DNA of 64,000 bases from Longispora sp040681875 (GTDB taxonomy: Bacteria > Actinomycetota > Actinomycetes > Mycobacteriales > Micromonosporaceae), in NCBI RefSeq assembly GCF_040681875.1, contig NZ_JBFAZP010000012.1, positions 62,001 to 126,000 on the forward strand, written 5' to 3'. The notes beneath the pieces were generated by a model. The model had not been told where the DNA came from, searched no databases, and worked only from the letters and a program-made list of their open reading frames with translations. Shown here in pieces: positions 33,617 through 40,856 of the stretch. The position numbers and the translations under genes are program-made. Within the stretch, counting starts at the first letter, position 1; each line of letters begins with the position of its first letter.

Positions 33617-33670
33617 GGTACGAGAGCGTATCGCGTACCTTTGAAAGCGTGATCGGGACGGAGAGCAACT

Positions 33671-34912
33671 ATGAGCGATAACCCTCCGTTCGGCTTCGGA
33701 CTGCCCGGTGGTGGCATGCCCGACCCGAACGATCCTCAGATGCGCCAGATCATGGCCCAGCTGCAGCAGATCCTCAGCGCCCAGCCCGGCGCCGGCCCGG
33801 TGAACTGGGACCTGGCCCGCCAGCTGGCCGTGCAGGAACTCGGCGAGGACCCCCAGCCCACCCAGGCCCAGAAGGACGCGGTCGCGGAGTCGCTGCGGCT
33901 CGCCGACCACTGGCTGGACCCGGAGTCGGCCATGCCGTCCGGTTCGTCCAGCGCGGTGGCGTGGAGCCGCAACGAGTGGCTGTACAACACGCTCGACGTG
34001 TGGAAGCCGCTGTGCGACCCGCTGGCGGCCCGGATGGTGTCCGCGCTCGGGGACCTGATCCCCGAGGAGCTGCGCGGCCAGCTCGGCCCGATGAGCGCGA
34101 TGATCGGTTCGCTGGGCGGGGCCATGTTCGGCCAGCAGCTCGGCGCCGCGCTGGCCAAGCTCGCCGCCGAGGTGCTCTCCGCCGGGGACATCGGGCTGCC
34201 GCTCGGCCCGGCCGGGGTCGCGGCCCTGGTGCCGGCCAACATCGACGCCTACGCGGACGGCATGGACGTCAGCGGCGACGAGATCCGGTTGTACGTGGCG
34301 CTCCGCGAGGCCGCCCACCAGCGCCTCTTCGGCCACGTGCCCTGGCTGCGGTCCCACGTGCTGTCCGCCGTCGAGGCGTACGCGCGGGGCATCTCCATCG
34401 ACCGCGACGCCGTGGAGGACGTCGTCGGCCGGATCGACCCGACGAACCCGGAGTCGATGCAGGAGGTGTCGTTCGAGGGGATGTTCTCCTCCGCCGACGA
34501 CAACCCCGAGCAGCAGGCAGCCCTGCGCCGCCTGGAGACGATCCTGGCCCTGATCGAGGGCTGGGTGTGCCACGTGGTGGACAGGGCCTGCGCGGGCCGG
34601 CTGCCGGACGCCGACCGGCTGGGCGAGGCGTTCCGGCGCCGTCGCGCGGCGGGTGGGCCCGCCGAGCAGACGTTCGCGACCCTGGTCGGGTTGCAGCTGC
34701 GGCCCCGGCGGCTGCGGGAGGCCGCCGCGCTGTGGGCGGCCGTGGGCGAGGTGCGCGGGGTCGAGGGCCGCGACAGTGTCTGGGAGCACCCGGACCTGCT
34801 GCCCACCGACGAGGACTTCACCGACCCGACGGCCTTCGCGAACCGGACACTCGGCGACTTCACCGACATCAGTGACCTGTTCACGGAGGAACCCCCGAAG
34901 AGCGACGACTAG
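33671..34912 (+). CDS. DUF2342 zincin-like protein
   Basis: The 413-residue soluble protein is of the actinobacterial DUF2342 family (Rv3195 homologue), often annotated as a zinc-dependent metalloprotease or F420-associated protein. The N-terminus is Gly/Pro-rich (NPPFGFGLPGGGMPDPNDPQ). The motif LREAAHQRLFGHVPWL occupies the place of a zincin helix, but it reads REAAH rather than HExxH, so activity is not assured. EGWVCHVVDRAC and the helical end ADRLGEAFRRRR are typical. It is divergent from the PDZ-Lon gene. Confidence 0.88.
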   Translation: MSDNPPFGFGLPGGGMPDPNDPQMRQIMAQLQQILSAQPGAGPVNWDLARQLAVQELGEDPQPTQAQKDAVAESLRLADHWLDPESAMPSGSSSAVAWSRNEWLYNTLDVWKPLCDPLAARMVSALGDLIPEELRGQLGPMSAMIGSLGGAMFGQQLGAALAKLAAEVLSAGDIGLPLGPAGVAALVPANIDAYADGMDVSGDEIRLYVALREAAHQRLFGHVPWLRSHVLSAVEAYARGISIDRDAVEDVVGRIDPTNPESMQEVSFEGMFSSADDNPEQQAALRRLETILALIEGWVCHVVDRACAGRLPDADRLGEAFRRRRAAGGPAEQTFATLVGLQLRPRRLREAAALWAAVGEVRGVEGRDSVWEHPDLLPTDEDFTDPTAFANRTLGDFTDISDLFTEEPPKSDD

Positions 34913-35090
34913 ACGGGTACGAGGTTCCGCGCACCGGAGGCCCTCCCGGCCGAGCCCGGCAGCCCGGGCCGCCCGGGTCCGGGTGGCGACCGGGTCGGGC
35001 CTCGAAGCCCGGGCCGGTCGGGCGCGGCTGACGGGCCGCTCGGGCCTCGAAGGCCGGGCGACTCGGACCCGGCCGGCGACCCGGCCGGAC
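34913..35090. repeat. GC-rich spacer with short direct repeats
   Basis: Between converging genes, TCGGGCCTCGAAG occurs at about 34995 and again at about 35040, amid CCGGGC/GCCCGG runs that can fold into several hairpins. It probably serves as a bidirectional termination zone. Confidence 0.45.
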
Positions 35091-35639
35091 CTAGGACAGC
35101 AGCGCGCGGGTCGCGTCCCAGCCTTCGAGGGCCTCGTCGAGCCGCCCGAACCCGGCGGGCGAGTCCAACCGGTGCCACGGGGTGGTCACAGCCGCCTCGG
35201 GGGGCGGCTCCGAGGACCAGTCCAGGTCGGGGACGCCCCCGGCGAGCCGGGCCGCGATGCCGTACAGGCCGCCGCCGACCGCCGGGGCGACCGCCAGGTC
35301 CCTGCTGCTCAGCGGCCTCAGCAGCTTGCCGACGAGCATGGCCGGCAGGTCGGGCACGTCGGGGGCGAGGACCGCGGCGAGGTCGTAGCCGTCGCCGGCC
35401 GCCGCGGCGAGGGCCTGGAGCGGGCTGGTCGCCGGGTACACCTTCATGGTCGGCCAGCGCACGGCCTCGACCAGGTCGACGGCGTCCGGCGGCGCGGCCA
35501 CGGCGGCGTCGGTCTCGGCCAGGCCGGCCACCAGGTCGACCATGTCCTCGGCGAGCGCGGCCCGCCACTTGCCGGGGTCGACGCCGGGCGGGGCCCAGGC
35601 GGGCGGGGTGAGCAGGACGATCACGCAGCGGGTGGTCAC
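35091..35639 (-). CDS. GT-A-fold nucleotidyl/glycosyl-transferase-like protein (DUF2064-like)
   Basis: The 182-residue protein resembles small GT-A-fold proteins: RCVIVLLTPP at the start, VVEA-type core strands, AAVLAPDVPDLPAMLVGKLLR in the middle (a DxPDL signature), and AVAPAVGGGLYGIAARL. The usual nucleotide-binding lysine and DxD region are weak, so activity is uncertain. GTG at 35639 overlaps the stop of the M48-type peptidase gene, so the two are coupled. Confidence 0.6.
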   Translation of the reverse strand: MTTRCVIVLLTPPAWAPPGVDPGKWRAALAEDMVDLVAGLAETDAAVAAPPDAVDLVEAVRWPTMKVYPATSPLQALAAAAGDGYDLAAVLAPDVPDLPAMLVGKLLRPLSSRDLAVAPAVGGGLYGIAARLAGGVPDLDWSSEPPPEAAVTTPWHRLDSPAGFGRLDEALEGWDATRALLS

Positions 35640-36166
35640 GTCTCATCTTCGGTCAGGTCGAGTCCGGCGGCCGCCGCGACCCCTTCGAGATAGCCCTGGG
35701 CGCGCTCGGCCTTCGGATACCGGCCGACGAGCGCCCAGAACGCGGGCCCGTGCCCGGAGACCATCAGGTGGCTGAGTTCGTGCAGCAGGACGTAGTCGAT
35801 GACCCACTCGGGCATGCCGCGCAGCCGGTCGGACAGTCGGATGCTGCGCTCGGCCGGGGTGCACGAGCCCCAGCGGGTGTTCTGGTTACCGACCCAGCGC
35901 ACGGTCTCCGGCGGGTTCTTCAGCTCGGGGAGGAACCGCCGGGCGAGGTGCAGGGCCCGCTCGTACAGGTCGGTGTCGCTGCGGCGGCGGCGCTGGCCCC
36001 GGGCGGCGATCCGGTCGAGCATCCGGTCGACCCACTCGCGCTCCTCGGCGCGGCTGAACTGGTTGGGGATGAGCACCACAACCCGGTCGCCGTCCTGGTA
36101 GGCGGACACCGTACGTCGGCGGCGATCACTGCGCCGTACCTCGACGTCTGGCCTCTGGGGTGCCAC
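35636..36166 (-). CDS. YgjP-like metallopeptidase (DUF45/WSS1-like)
   Basis: The 176-residue protein carries the zincin motif LLHELSHLMVSGHGPAFW (HExxH plus downstream His) near residue 130 and the family segment VGNQNTRWGSCTPAERSIRLS before it. The N-terminus is basic (VRRSDRRRRTVSAY). It is probably a soluble minigluzincin; the substrate is unknown. It starts at GTG 36166. Its TGA is embedded in the GTG of the next gene. Confidence 0.88.
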   Translation of the reverse strand: MAPQRPDVEVRRSDRRRRTVSAYQDGDRVVVLIPNQFSRAEEREWVDRMLDRIAARGQRRRRSDTDLYERALHLARRFLPELKNPPETVRWVGNQNTRWGSCTPAERSIRLSDRLRGMPEWVIDYVLLHELSHLMVSGHGPAFWALVGRYPKAERAQGYLEGVAAAAGLDLTEDET

Positions 36167-36456
36167 TAGGGCACGCTAACCGGTCCCGGGCCGGTCTCCA
36201 AGCCCTTCACGGTGAAATTGTCAAGTCGGCCCTCAACAGATGCATTCTGAGCGCCATAAAGTGTCATACTTCAGACATACTCGGCGTGTTGCGGGTCAAC
36301 CGGGCCGGCAGATGCCCCCCATCAGGGCAGACTCACGGGGTCGACTTCCTCACAGTGTCGACGTGGCGCTGACGCTTCACCCGTTCGGGGTGGGTACTGT
36401 CCGCCGAACCGGTGGTCGCGACCCGCGGCCGGGATGAGCATCAAGGAGGGGTCGCC
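36167..36456. other. Intergenic spacer upstream of the zinc-ribbon gene
   Basis: This is 290 bases with an AT-richer patch (36210-36290). No gene is convincing here. It probably holds promoters for both the M48-type peptidase (-) and the DUF5679 gene (+). Confidence 0.5.
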
Positions 36457-36615
36457 GTGGCTCAGTACAACGGCTACTGCGTGAAGTGCAAGGAGAAGCG
36501 GGACTTCGACGGCACCGTCGAGGTTTCGAAGACCGGGATGAACATGGCGAAGGGCACCTGTCCGGTGTGCGGAACCAAGATGAACCGCATCCTGGGCAAG
36601 GCCCCCGCGGCCTAA
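36457..36615 (+). CDS. Small zinc-ribbon protein (DUF5679)
   Basis: The 52-residue protein has two CxxC pairs, YCVKCKEKRDF and GTCPVCGTKMNR, forming a zinc ribbon, and ends in a short Ala tail. It starts at GTG with AAGGAGG 7 bases upstream. It resembles the small DUF5679 proteins found in actinobacteria (position of Rv3196A/Rv3197-region small ORFs). A hairpin terminator follows 8 bases after the stop. The role is unknown. Confidence 0.88.
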   Translation: MAQYNGYCVKCKEKRDFDGTVEVSKTGMNMAKGTCPVCGTKMNRILGKAPAA

Positions 36616-36623
36616 GGCACTGG

Positions 36624-36649
36624 AGGGGCGGCCTGACCGGCCGCCCCTT
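36624..36649 (+). terminator. Terminator after the zinc-ribbon gene
   Basis: AGGGGCGGCC, a short loop and GGCCGCCCCTT make a 10-bp stem just past the stop codon. Confidence 0.75.
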
Positions 36650-36681
36650 GGTCCGCAACCGGACACCCGCACCGAAAAAGC

Positions 36682-36741
36682 TGTGGATAACCCGGGTTTC
36701 CCTGTGGATAACCCGGTGGACAGGCGCGCCCCTGTGGACAA
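36682..36741. promoter_or_regulatory. Cluster of three DnaA-box-like nonamers
   Basis: TGTGGATAA at 36682-36690 and 36703-36711, and TGTGGACAA at 36733-36741, are reverse complements of TTATCCACA (twice, perfect) and TTGTCCACA (the GC-rich actinobacterial form). All are in the same orientation, 21 and 30 bp apart, directly upstream of the ThiF-like gene. Confidence 0.7.
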
Positions 36742-36781
36742 CCGGGCGGCCCGCCGCACGACCCCGGTCAGCCTGAAGGGC

Positions 36782-37825
36782 ATGCGACCACTCCTCGCCC
36801 TCCGCCGGCTCCGGCGCGACCTGGGCAGCGTCCAACTCGGCGTCGACCCCGCGCACGCGGTGCTCCTCGACCTCGGCGACCCCCGGCTGACCCGGCTCCT
36901 CGACCTGCTCGACGGCACCCGGACCCGGACCCAACTGGCGCTCGCGGCGAAACGCCTCGGCCTGCCCGGGGACGCGCTGCCCGCCCTCCTCGACACCCTC
37001 ACCTCCGCCGGCCTGCTCCGGGACGGCCTGCTGCCCGCCGGGCTCCCCGAACGGGCCCGCGCCGGCCTGCTGACCGAGGCCCGGGCGCTCGCGGTGCGCA
37101 CGGACCCCGCCGACGTCCTGCGCCGGCGCTGGGCGGCCACGGTGGCGGTGGTGGGCGAGGACCGCCTCGGCGTACCCCTCGCGTCGGCTCTGGCCTGTTC
37201 CGGGGTCGGCACGGTCCGCACCGGCCTGACCGGCCTGGCGGAGCGCTCCGACGCCCTGCCCGGCGGCCTGACGCCCGGACACAGCGGCCGGAGCCGCGCC
37301 CTGGCCGCCGCCGACGCGATCCGCCGCGCGGCGCCGCACGCCCGGATCGGCCCCGGCGCCCCCAGCCTCGTGATCCACGTCGGCCACCTGGACCGCCCGG
37401 CCCGGCTGGTCGCCCTCGGCCACGCCCGGCAGCGCACCCCGCACCTGATCGTCACCGTCCGTGACGGTCACATCGCGGTCGGCCCGCTGATCCGGCCGGG
37501 ACACACCGCCTGCCTGGGCTGCCTGGACGGCTACCGCACCGCCCGCGACCCGCGCTGGCCGCTCCTCGCCGCCCAGCTCGCCACCGGCCCGGCCCGCGCG
37601 GAGCCCTGCGAGGCCGGCCTGGCCCTGCTCGCGGTCGGTCACGCGACCGTCCAGGCCCTCGCCCAGCTCGACGGCGGGGACCCCGAGACCCTCGACACCA
37701 CGGTCGAATGGGCCCCGGACGGGACCTCCCGACGGCAGCACTGGCGGCGCGATCCGGACTGCGACTGTTCCCGACGGTGGCCCGGGCGGCAGAACGCCTC
37801 CCGAGCGGGGACAATGGGCGGGTGA
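36782..37825 (+). CDS. ThiF/YcaO-cyclodehydratase-like protein without adenylation site
   Basis: The 347-residue protein has an N-terminal winged-helix-like region (residues 1-100: LDLGDPRLTRLLDLLDGTRT, LLDTLTSAGLLRDG), like the leader-binding domain of TOMM cyclodehydratase C-proteins. A Rossmann-like E1 domain follows (TVAVVGEDRLGVPLASALACSGVG; LVIHVGHLDRPARLVALGHA). The CxxC of RPGHTACLGCLDGYRTARDP is present. The GxGxxG loop is altered (VVGEDRLGV). No precursor peptide or YcaO gene is near, and it is coupled to the ABC1 kinase (GTGA overlap). This pairing matches Rv3196-Rv3197. Confidence 0.8.
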   Translation: MRPLLALRRLRRDLGSVQLGVDPAHAVLLDLGDPRLTRLLDLLDGTRTRTQLALAAKRLGLPGDALPALLDTLTSAGLLRDGLLPAGLPERARAGLLTEARALAVRTDPADVLRRRWAATVAVVGEDRLGVPLASALACSGVGTVRTGLTGLAERSDALPGGLTPGHSGRSRALAAADAIRRAAPHARIGPGAPSLVIHVGHLDRPARLVALGHARQRTPHLIVTVRDGHIAVGPLIRPGHTACLGCLDGYRTARDPRWPLLAAQLATGPARAEPCEAGLALLAVGHATVQALAQLDGGDPETLDTTVEWAPDGTSRRQHWRRDPDCDCSRRWPGRQNASRAGTMGG

Positions 37826-39135
37826 CCGACATCCCGCGCCGCGCACTCTCCCGCACCGCGAAACTCGCCTCGCTGCCCCTCGGCTTCGCCGGGCGGGCCG
37901 CCCTCGGCTTCGGCAAGCGGGTGACCGGTATTGCCTCCGAGGTCATCAGCGAAGAGATCCAGCAGCGCACCGCCGAGCAGCTGTTCAGTGTGTTGGGGCA
38001 GCTCAAGGGCGGGGCGATGAAGCTCGGCCAGGCCCTGAGCGTGTTCGAGGCGGCCCTGCCCGAGGCCCTCGCCGGGCCGTACCGGGAGGCGCTCACCAAG
38101 CTCCAGGAGGCCGCCCCACCGCTGCCGGCCGCCACGGTCCACAAGGTGCTGGCCAAGGAGCTCGGCGCGGACTGGCGCACCCGGTTCCAGGAGTTCGACG
38201 ACACGCCGACCGCCGCCGCGAGCATCGGACAGGTGCACCGCGCCGTGTGGAGCGACGGCCGGGACGTGGCCGTCAAGGTGCAGTACCCCGGCGCGGGCGA
38301 CGCCCTGGTCGCCGACCTCAACCAGCTCGCCCGGTTCTCCGCCCTGTTCCGCATCCTCCAACCGGGCCTCGACGTGAAGCCCCTGGTCACGGAGTTGCGC
38401 GAGCGGGTCGTCGAGGAGCTCGACTATGAGCTGGAGGCGAGCTACCAGAAGACGTTCGCCGACGCGTACCGGGACGACCCGGAGATCTACGTGCCCGAGG
38501 TCGTCGCCGCCGGGCCCCGCGTGATCGTCACCGAATGGATGGCGGGCACCCCGCTGTCGAAGATCATTTCGGGGGGTACGCCGGAGCAGCGCGACCTCGC
38601 CGGCCTGCGCATGTCCACCCTGCACTTCTCCGGCCCCACCCGCGCCGGCCTCCTGCACGCCGACCCGCACCCGGGCAACTTCCGCCTCCTCGACGACGGC
38701 CGGCTCGGCGTCCTGGACTTCGGCGCCTGCGCCCGGCTCCCCGAGGGCCACCCCGAACCGCTCGGCCGGCTCACCCGGCTCGCGCTGGCCGGCGACGCCG
38801 ACGCGGTGCTGGCCGGGCTGCGCGGCGAGGGGTTCGTCAAGCCCAACGTCGACGTCGACGCGGAGGCCGTCCTGGAGTACGTGCTGCCGATGCTCGCGCC
38901 GATCGCCGAGGACGAGTTCCAGTTCTCCCGGGCATGGCTGCGCTCCGAGGCGACCCGGATCGCGAACCCGAAGTCCCCCGCGTACGCGCTGGGCAAGCAG
39001 CTCAACCTGCCCCCGTCGTACCTGCTGATCCACCGGGTCACGCTCGGCTCGATCGGGGTGCTGTGTCAGCTGGAGGCGAAGGCCCCCTACCGCTCGGTCC
39101 TCACCCGGTGGCTACCCGGTTTCGCCGACGAGTAG
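37822..39135 (+). CDS. ABC1/AarF-family atypical kinase
   Basis: The 437-residue kinase-like protein shows the KxGQ motif (GGAMKLGQALSVFEAALPE, residues about 65-85), the Ala-rich loop (TAAASIGQVHRAVW), the VAIK-type lysine (VAVKVQYPG), ExD (EELDYELEA), the catalytic loop HADPHPGNF and the DFG motif (LDFGAC). UbiB-type proteins support quinone or lipid synthesis; the Rv3197 homologue has been linked with macrolide tolerance next to whiB7. GTG at 37822 overlaps the upstream stop. Confidence 0.93.
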   Translation: MTDIPRRALSRTAKLASLPLGFAGRAALGFGKRVTGIASEVISEEIQQRTAEQLFSVLGQLKGGAMKLGQALSVFEAALPEALAGPYREALTKLQEAAPPLPAATVHKVLAKELGADWRTRFQEFDDTPTAAASIGQVHRAVWSDGRDVAVKVQYPGAGDALVADLNQLARFSALFRILQPGLDVKPLVTELRERVVEELDYELEASYQKTFADAYRDDPEIYVPEVVAAGPRVIVTEWMAGTPLSKIISGGTPEQRDLAGLRMSTLHFSGPTRAGLLHADPHPGNFRLLDDGRLGVLDFGACARLPEGHPEPLGRLTRLALAGDADAVLAGLRGEGFVKPNVDVDAEAVLEYVLPMLAPIAEDEFQFSRAWLRSEATRIANPKSPAYALGKQLNLPPSYLLIHRVTLGSIGVLCQLEAKAPYRSVLTRWLPGFADE

Positions 39136-39283
39136 TGCCCTCCTCGATCGTGAGGAGGTTCGCCCGGGCGCAGAACCCGCACAGCCACAGCCTGCCCGCC
39201 GGGCCGAGCTGCAGTGCCCAGCCGTCCAGCGGCGGTTCCTCGGCCTCCCGGTCGCACAGCGCACAGTAGACGGACTCTTCCAT
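39101..39283 (-). CDS. Small CxxC zinc-binding protein
   Basis: The 60-residue protein has two CxxC knuckles (YCALCDRE and LCGFCARANLL) around a short beta region, then a basic tail. The ATG at 39283 has GGGAGGGG 3-10 bases upstream. Its last 35 bp overlap the converging end of the ABC1 kinase gene. It probably binds zinc; its partner is unknown. Confidence 0.75.
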   Translation of the reverse strand: MEESVYCALCDREAEEPPLDGWALQLGPAGRLWLCGFCARANLLTIEEGTTRRRNRVATG

Positions 39284-39380
39284 GACCCCTCCCCCGACGA
39301 CACACGGTAACCACGGCCGACGTTACGCCGCCTGAGTCCCCGTTGACGACCGCCGCACCGTAACAATCCGTGAACGCGAA

Positions 39381-39413
39381 GCGCCCGCCCCGGCCAGTGG
39401 CCGGAGCGGGCGC
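39381..39413. terminator. Hairpin downstream of the 49-residue gene
   Basis: GCGCCCGC and GCGGGCGC arms enclose a second stem (GGCCAGTGGCC). It lies 38 bp past the stop of the next minus-strand gene. Confidence 0.65.
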
Positions 39414-39451
39414 GTTGTGTACTAGGGGGTCCCCGTTCTTAGTACTGGGTC

Positions 39452-39601
39452 CTACTTGGCGTCGTTACGACGCGCGACCCACAGAGCGATGCGACGGGCT
39501 GCACGGGACGCCCCCTGGCGACCCGGCGCAGCCTTGGGCATTCGCGCCCGGCTCATCGCTTCGTACTGAAGATGGTTCAGCTGGTTGAATTCGAAGTTCA
39601 T
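39452..39601 (-). CDS. 49-residue basic protein downstream of whiB7
   Basis: The frame encodes MNFEFNQLNHLQYEAMSRAR and a basic Ala/Arg tail ending WVARRNDAK. AAGGA lies 8 bases before the ATG, codon use matches the genome, and a hairpin follows. It is 46 bp downstream of whiB7 on the same strand, so it is probably cotranscribed. I recognise no family. Confidence 0.7.
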   Translation of the reverse strand: MNFEFNQLNHLQYEAMSRARMPKAAPGRQGASRAARRIALWVARRNDAK

Positions 39602-39647
39602 CGGATGTCCTTGATCTCTGAAAAGTATGGGTAGTACTCGGTGGTGC

Positions 39648-39953
39648 TCAGGCCGCGCGGAGCTGCGCGTCCCGGGCGAGGTCTTCCTTACGCGGACGGC
39701 CCCGGGGCCGCTTCCGCGGTACTACGGTGCCGCGCTCGAAGATCTCGCCACCCCACACGCCCCACGGCTCCTGCCGCTCCAGGGCGCCCGCGAGACACTC
39801 CACCCGAACCGGGCAGGCACCACACAGGGTCTTGGCGTTCTCCAGCTCAGCCGGCGCTTCCGCGAACCACAGGTCCGGGTTGTTGCGCCGACACGGCAGG
39901 TCGTCACGGTCGGTGTCGATGGCCCGTTCCACGGGGACCAACGCCAGGCTCAT
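39648..39953 (-). CDS. whiB7: WhiB7-type iron-sulfur transcription factor with AT-hook
   Basis: The 101-residue WhiB protein has the four cluster cysteines (DLPCRR, then LCGACPVRVECLAG), the G[I/V]WGG turn (EPWGVWGGEIFERG), and the C-terminal AT-hook KRPRGRPRK that distinguishes WhiB7. WhiB7 partners the housekeeping sigma factor and switches on intrinsic antibiotic-resistance genes. ATG 39953 has GGAAGAGG upstream. A strong hairpin lies about 65 bases before the start, in the position of a leader attenuator. Neighbours (ABC1 kinase, uvrD2) match the mycobacterial whiB7 locus. Confidence 0.95.
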   Translation of the reverse strand: MSLALVPVERAIDTDRDDLPCRRNNPDLWFAEAPAELENAKTLCGACPVRVECLAGALERQEPWGVWGGEIFERGTVVPRKRPRGRPRKEDLARDAQLRAA

Positions 39954-40017
39954 GCCCGGTTCACCTCTTCCTGTCTCGTTCCACTACGGCGCTGCCCCTG
40001 TTTGGAGCAACGAATAA

Positions 40018-40052
40018 GGCCGCGGATCCCGGTTATCGGGTTCCGCGGCCTC
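40018..40052 (-). terminator. Attenuator-like hairpin in the whiB7 leader
   Basis: On the minus strand, AGGCCGCGGA and TCCGCGGCCT form a 10-bp perfect stem, extended inside by CCCGATAACCGGG, followed by TTATTCGTT. It lies between the upstream 182-residue ORF and whiB7. WhiB7 genes elsewhere are controlled by conditional termination in the leader. Confidence 0.7.
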
Positions 40053-40074
40053 GAGGTGAGCCGTCGCCTGGTGG

Positions 40075-40623
40075 TTACCAGGTTTCTCTCCCTCGAGGCG
40101 GGGTCCCGCCCACGTACGCCCCCGGCCGCTTGACAGCGGACGACGGACCATCGGCCAGCACGCCAGCGATCAGCGCGGTCTGGACCTGAGCAGAGGCCAT
40201 GATCGGCCCATTGCTCTTGTGCGACTTGCCCTTGCTCGACTCGACGGTCAGGTGCGGCTCGCCAGCCTGCGCCCAGACAGCGGTCTCCCGCGCCATGGCC
40301 GCGACAGCGGTCTCCCGCGCCCCAGCCGCGACAGCGGACACAGAGGTCTTGATCAACTCGGCGGTCTCGGTCGTCATGGTCTCGGTGGTCACGATCGACG
40401 CACCGGGGTTGACGAACTCGACTTCCTGGACCAGGAGGCTCTGAGCACCGCTCCGGTTGTGGGCTCTGCCGCTCGTCTCGCTGTTGCAACCCAGCGGACG
40501 GACGACGCGCACACCGACACCGAAGTCGAATCCAGCACCCTGTCGCGAGGCGAGCAGGGAGCCGCCACGGGTGTGACCGGCCAGCATCGACAGCTCCGCC
40601 GTCGTCATCTCGATGATCTCCAC
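40075..40623 (-). CDS. Hypothetical protein between the whiB7 promoter and whiB7
   Basis: The 182-residue product starts at GTG 40623 with GGGAGGTG 8 bases upstream (VEIIEMTTAELSMLAGHTRG). It has no membrane segment; the middle (NPGASIVTTETMTTETAELI) and the repeated ARETAV units are Thr/Ala-rich. Third-position GC is high, supporting real coding. It reads through toward whiB7, 121 bp away, so both may be one transcript. I recognise no family; it might be a leader-encoded protein tied to antibiotic-stress control. Confidence 0.65.
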   Translation of the reverse strand: MEIIEMTTAELSMLAGHTRGGSLLASRQGAGFDFGVGVRVVRPLGCNSETSGRAHNRSGAQSLLVQEVEFVNPGASIVTTETMTTETAELIKTSVSAVAAGARETAVAAMARETAVWAQAGEPHLTVESSKGKSHKSNGPIMASAQVQTALIAGVLADGPSSAVKRPGAYVGGTPPRGRETW

Positions 40624-40696
40624 TGTCAACACCTCCCGACTTACTCCCGATCCGGACATGGTCACCGCAGCCAGATTCCTCTGGTGTGGTGCCTGA

Positions 40697-40735
40697 AGGC
40701 TATGCCTCGCGTAGCAAACGCCGCAACCTAATTTA
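40697..40735 (-). promoter_or_regulatory. Candidate WhiB7-dependent promoter
   Basis: On the minus strand, AAATTA (40729-40734) lies 2 bases before TTGCGG (40721-40726, -35), then an 18-bp spacer and TAGCCT (40697-40702, -10). An AT-rich element just upstream of the -35 is the known WhiB7 promoter hallmark. It lies 75 bp before the 182-residue ORF and about 745 bp before whiB7. Confidence 0.6.
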
Positions 40736-40815
40736 CGGTGCCGTTATCCAGGAACTTTGTGTCAGCACGCGACTACGGCTGGCTGGCGGAAACGGCACAC
40801 CTCAGGGTACGCGAC

Positions 40816-40837
40816 CGGGGCCCGGCGCGGGGCCCCG
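40816..40837 (-). terminator. Hairpin after uvrD2
   Basis: CGGGGCCC and GGGCCCCG arms with a short loop lie about 20 bp past the uvrD2 stop. Confidence 0.65.
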
Positions 40838-40856
40838 TCGAGGCCGCCGGGCGCAC

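Noticed and set aside
34913..35090. The repeat-rich spacer as a small gene
   Set aside because: Frames here are Arg/Gly/Ala-rich with no start signals or conserved pattern; hairpin termination fits better.
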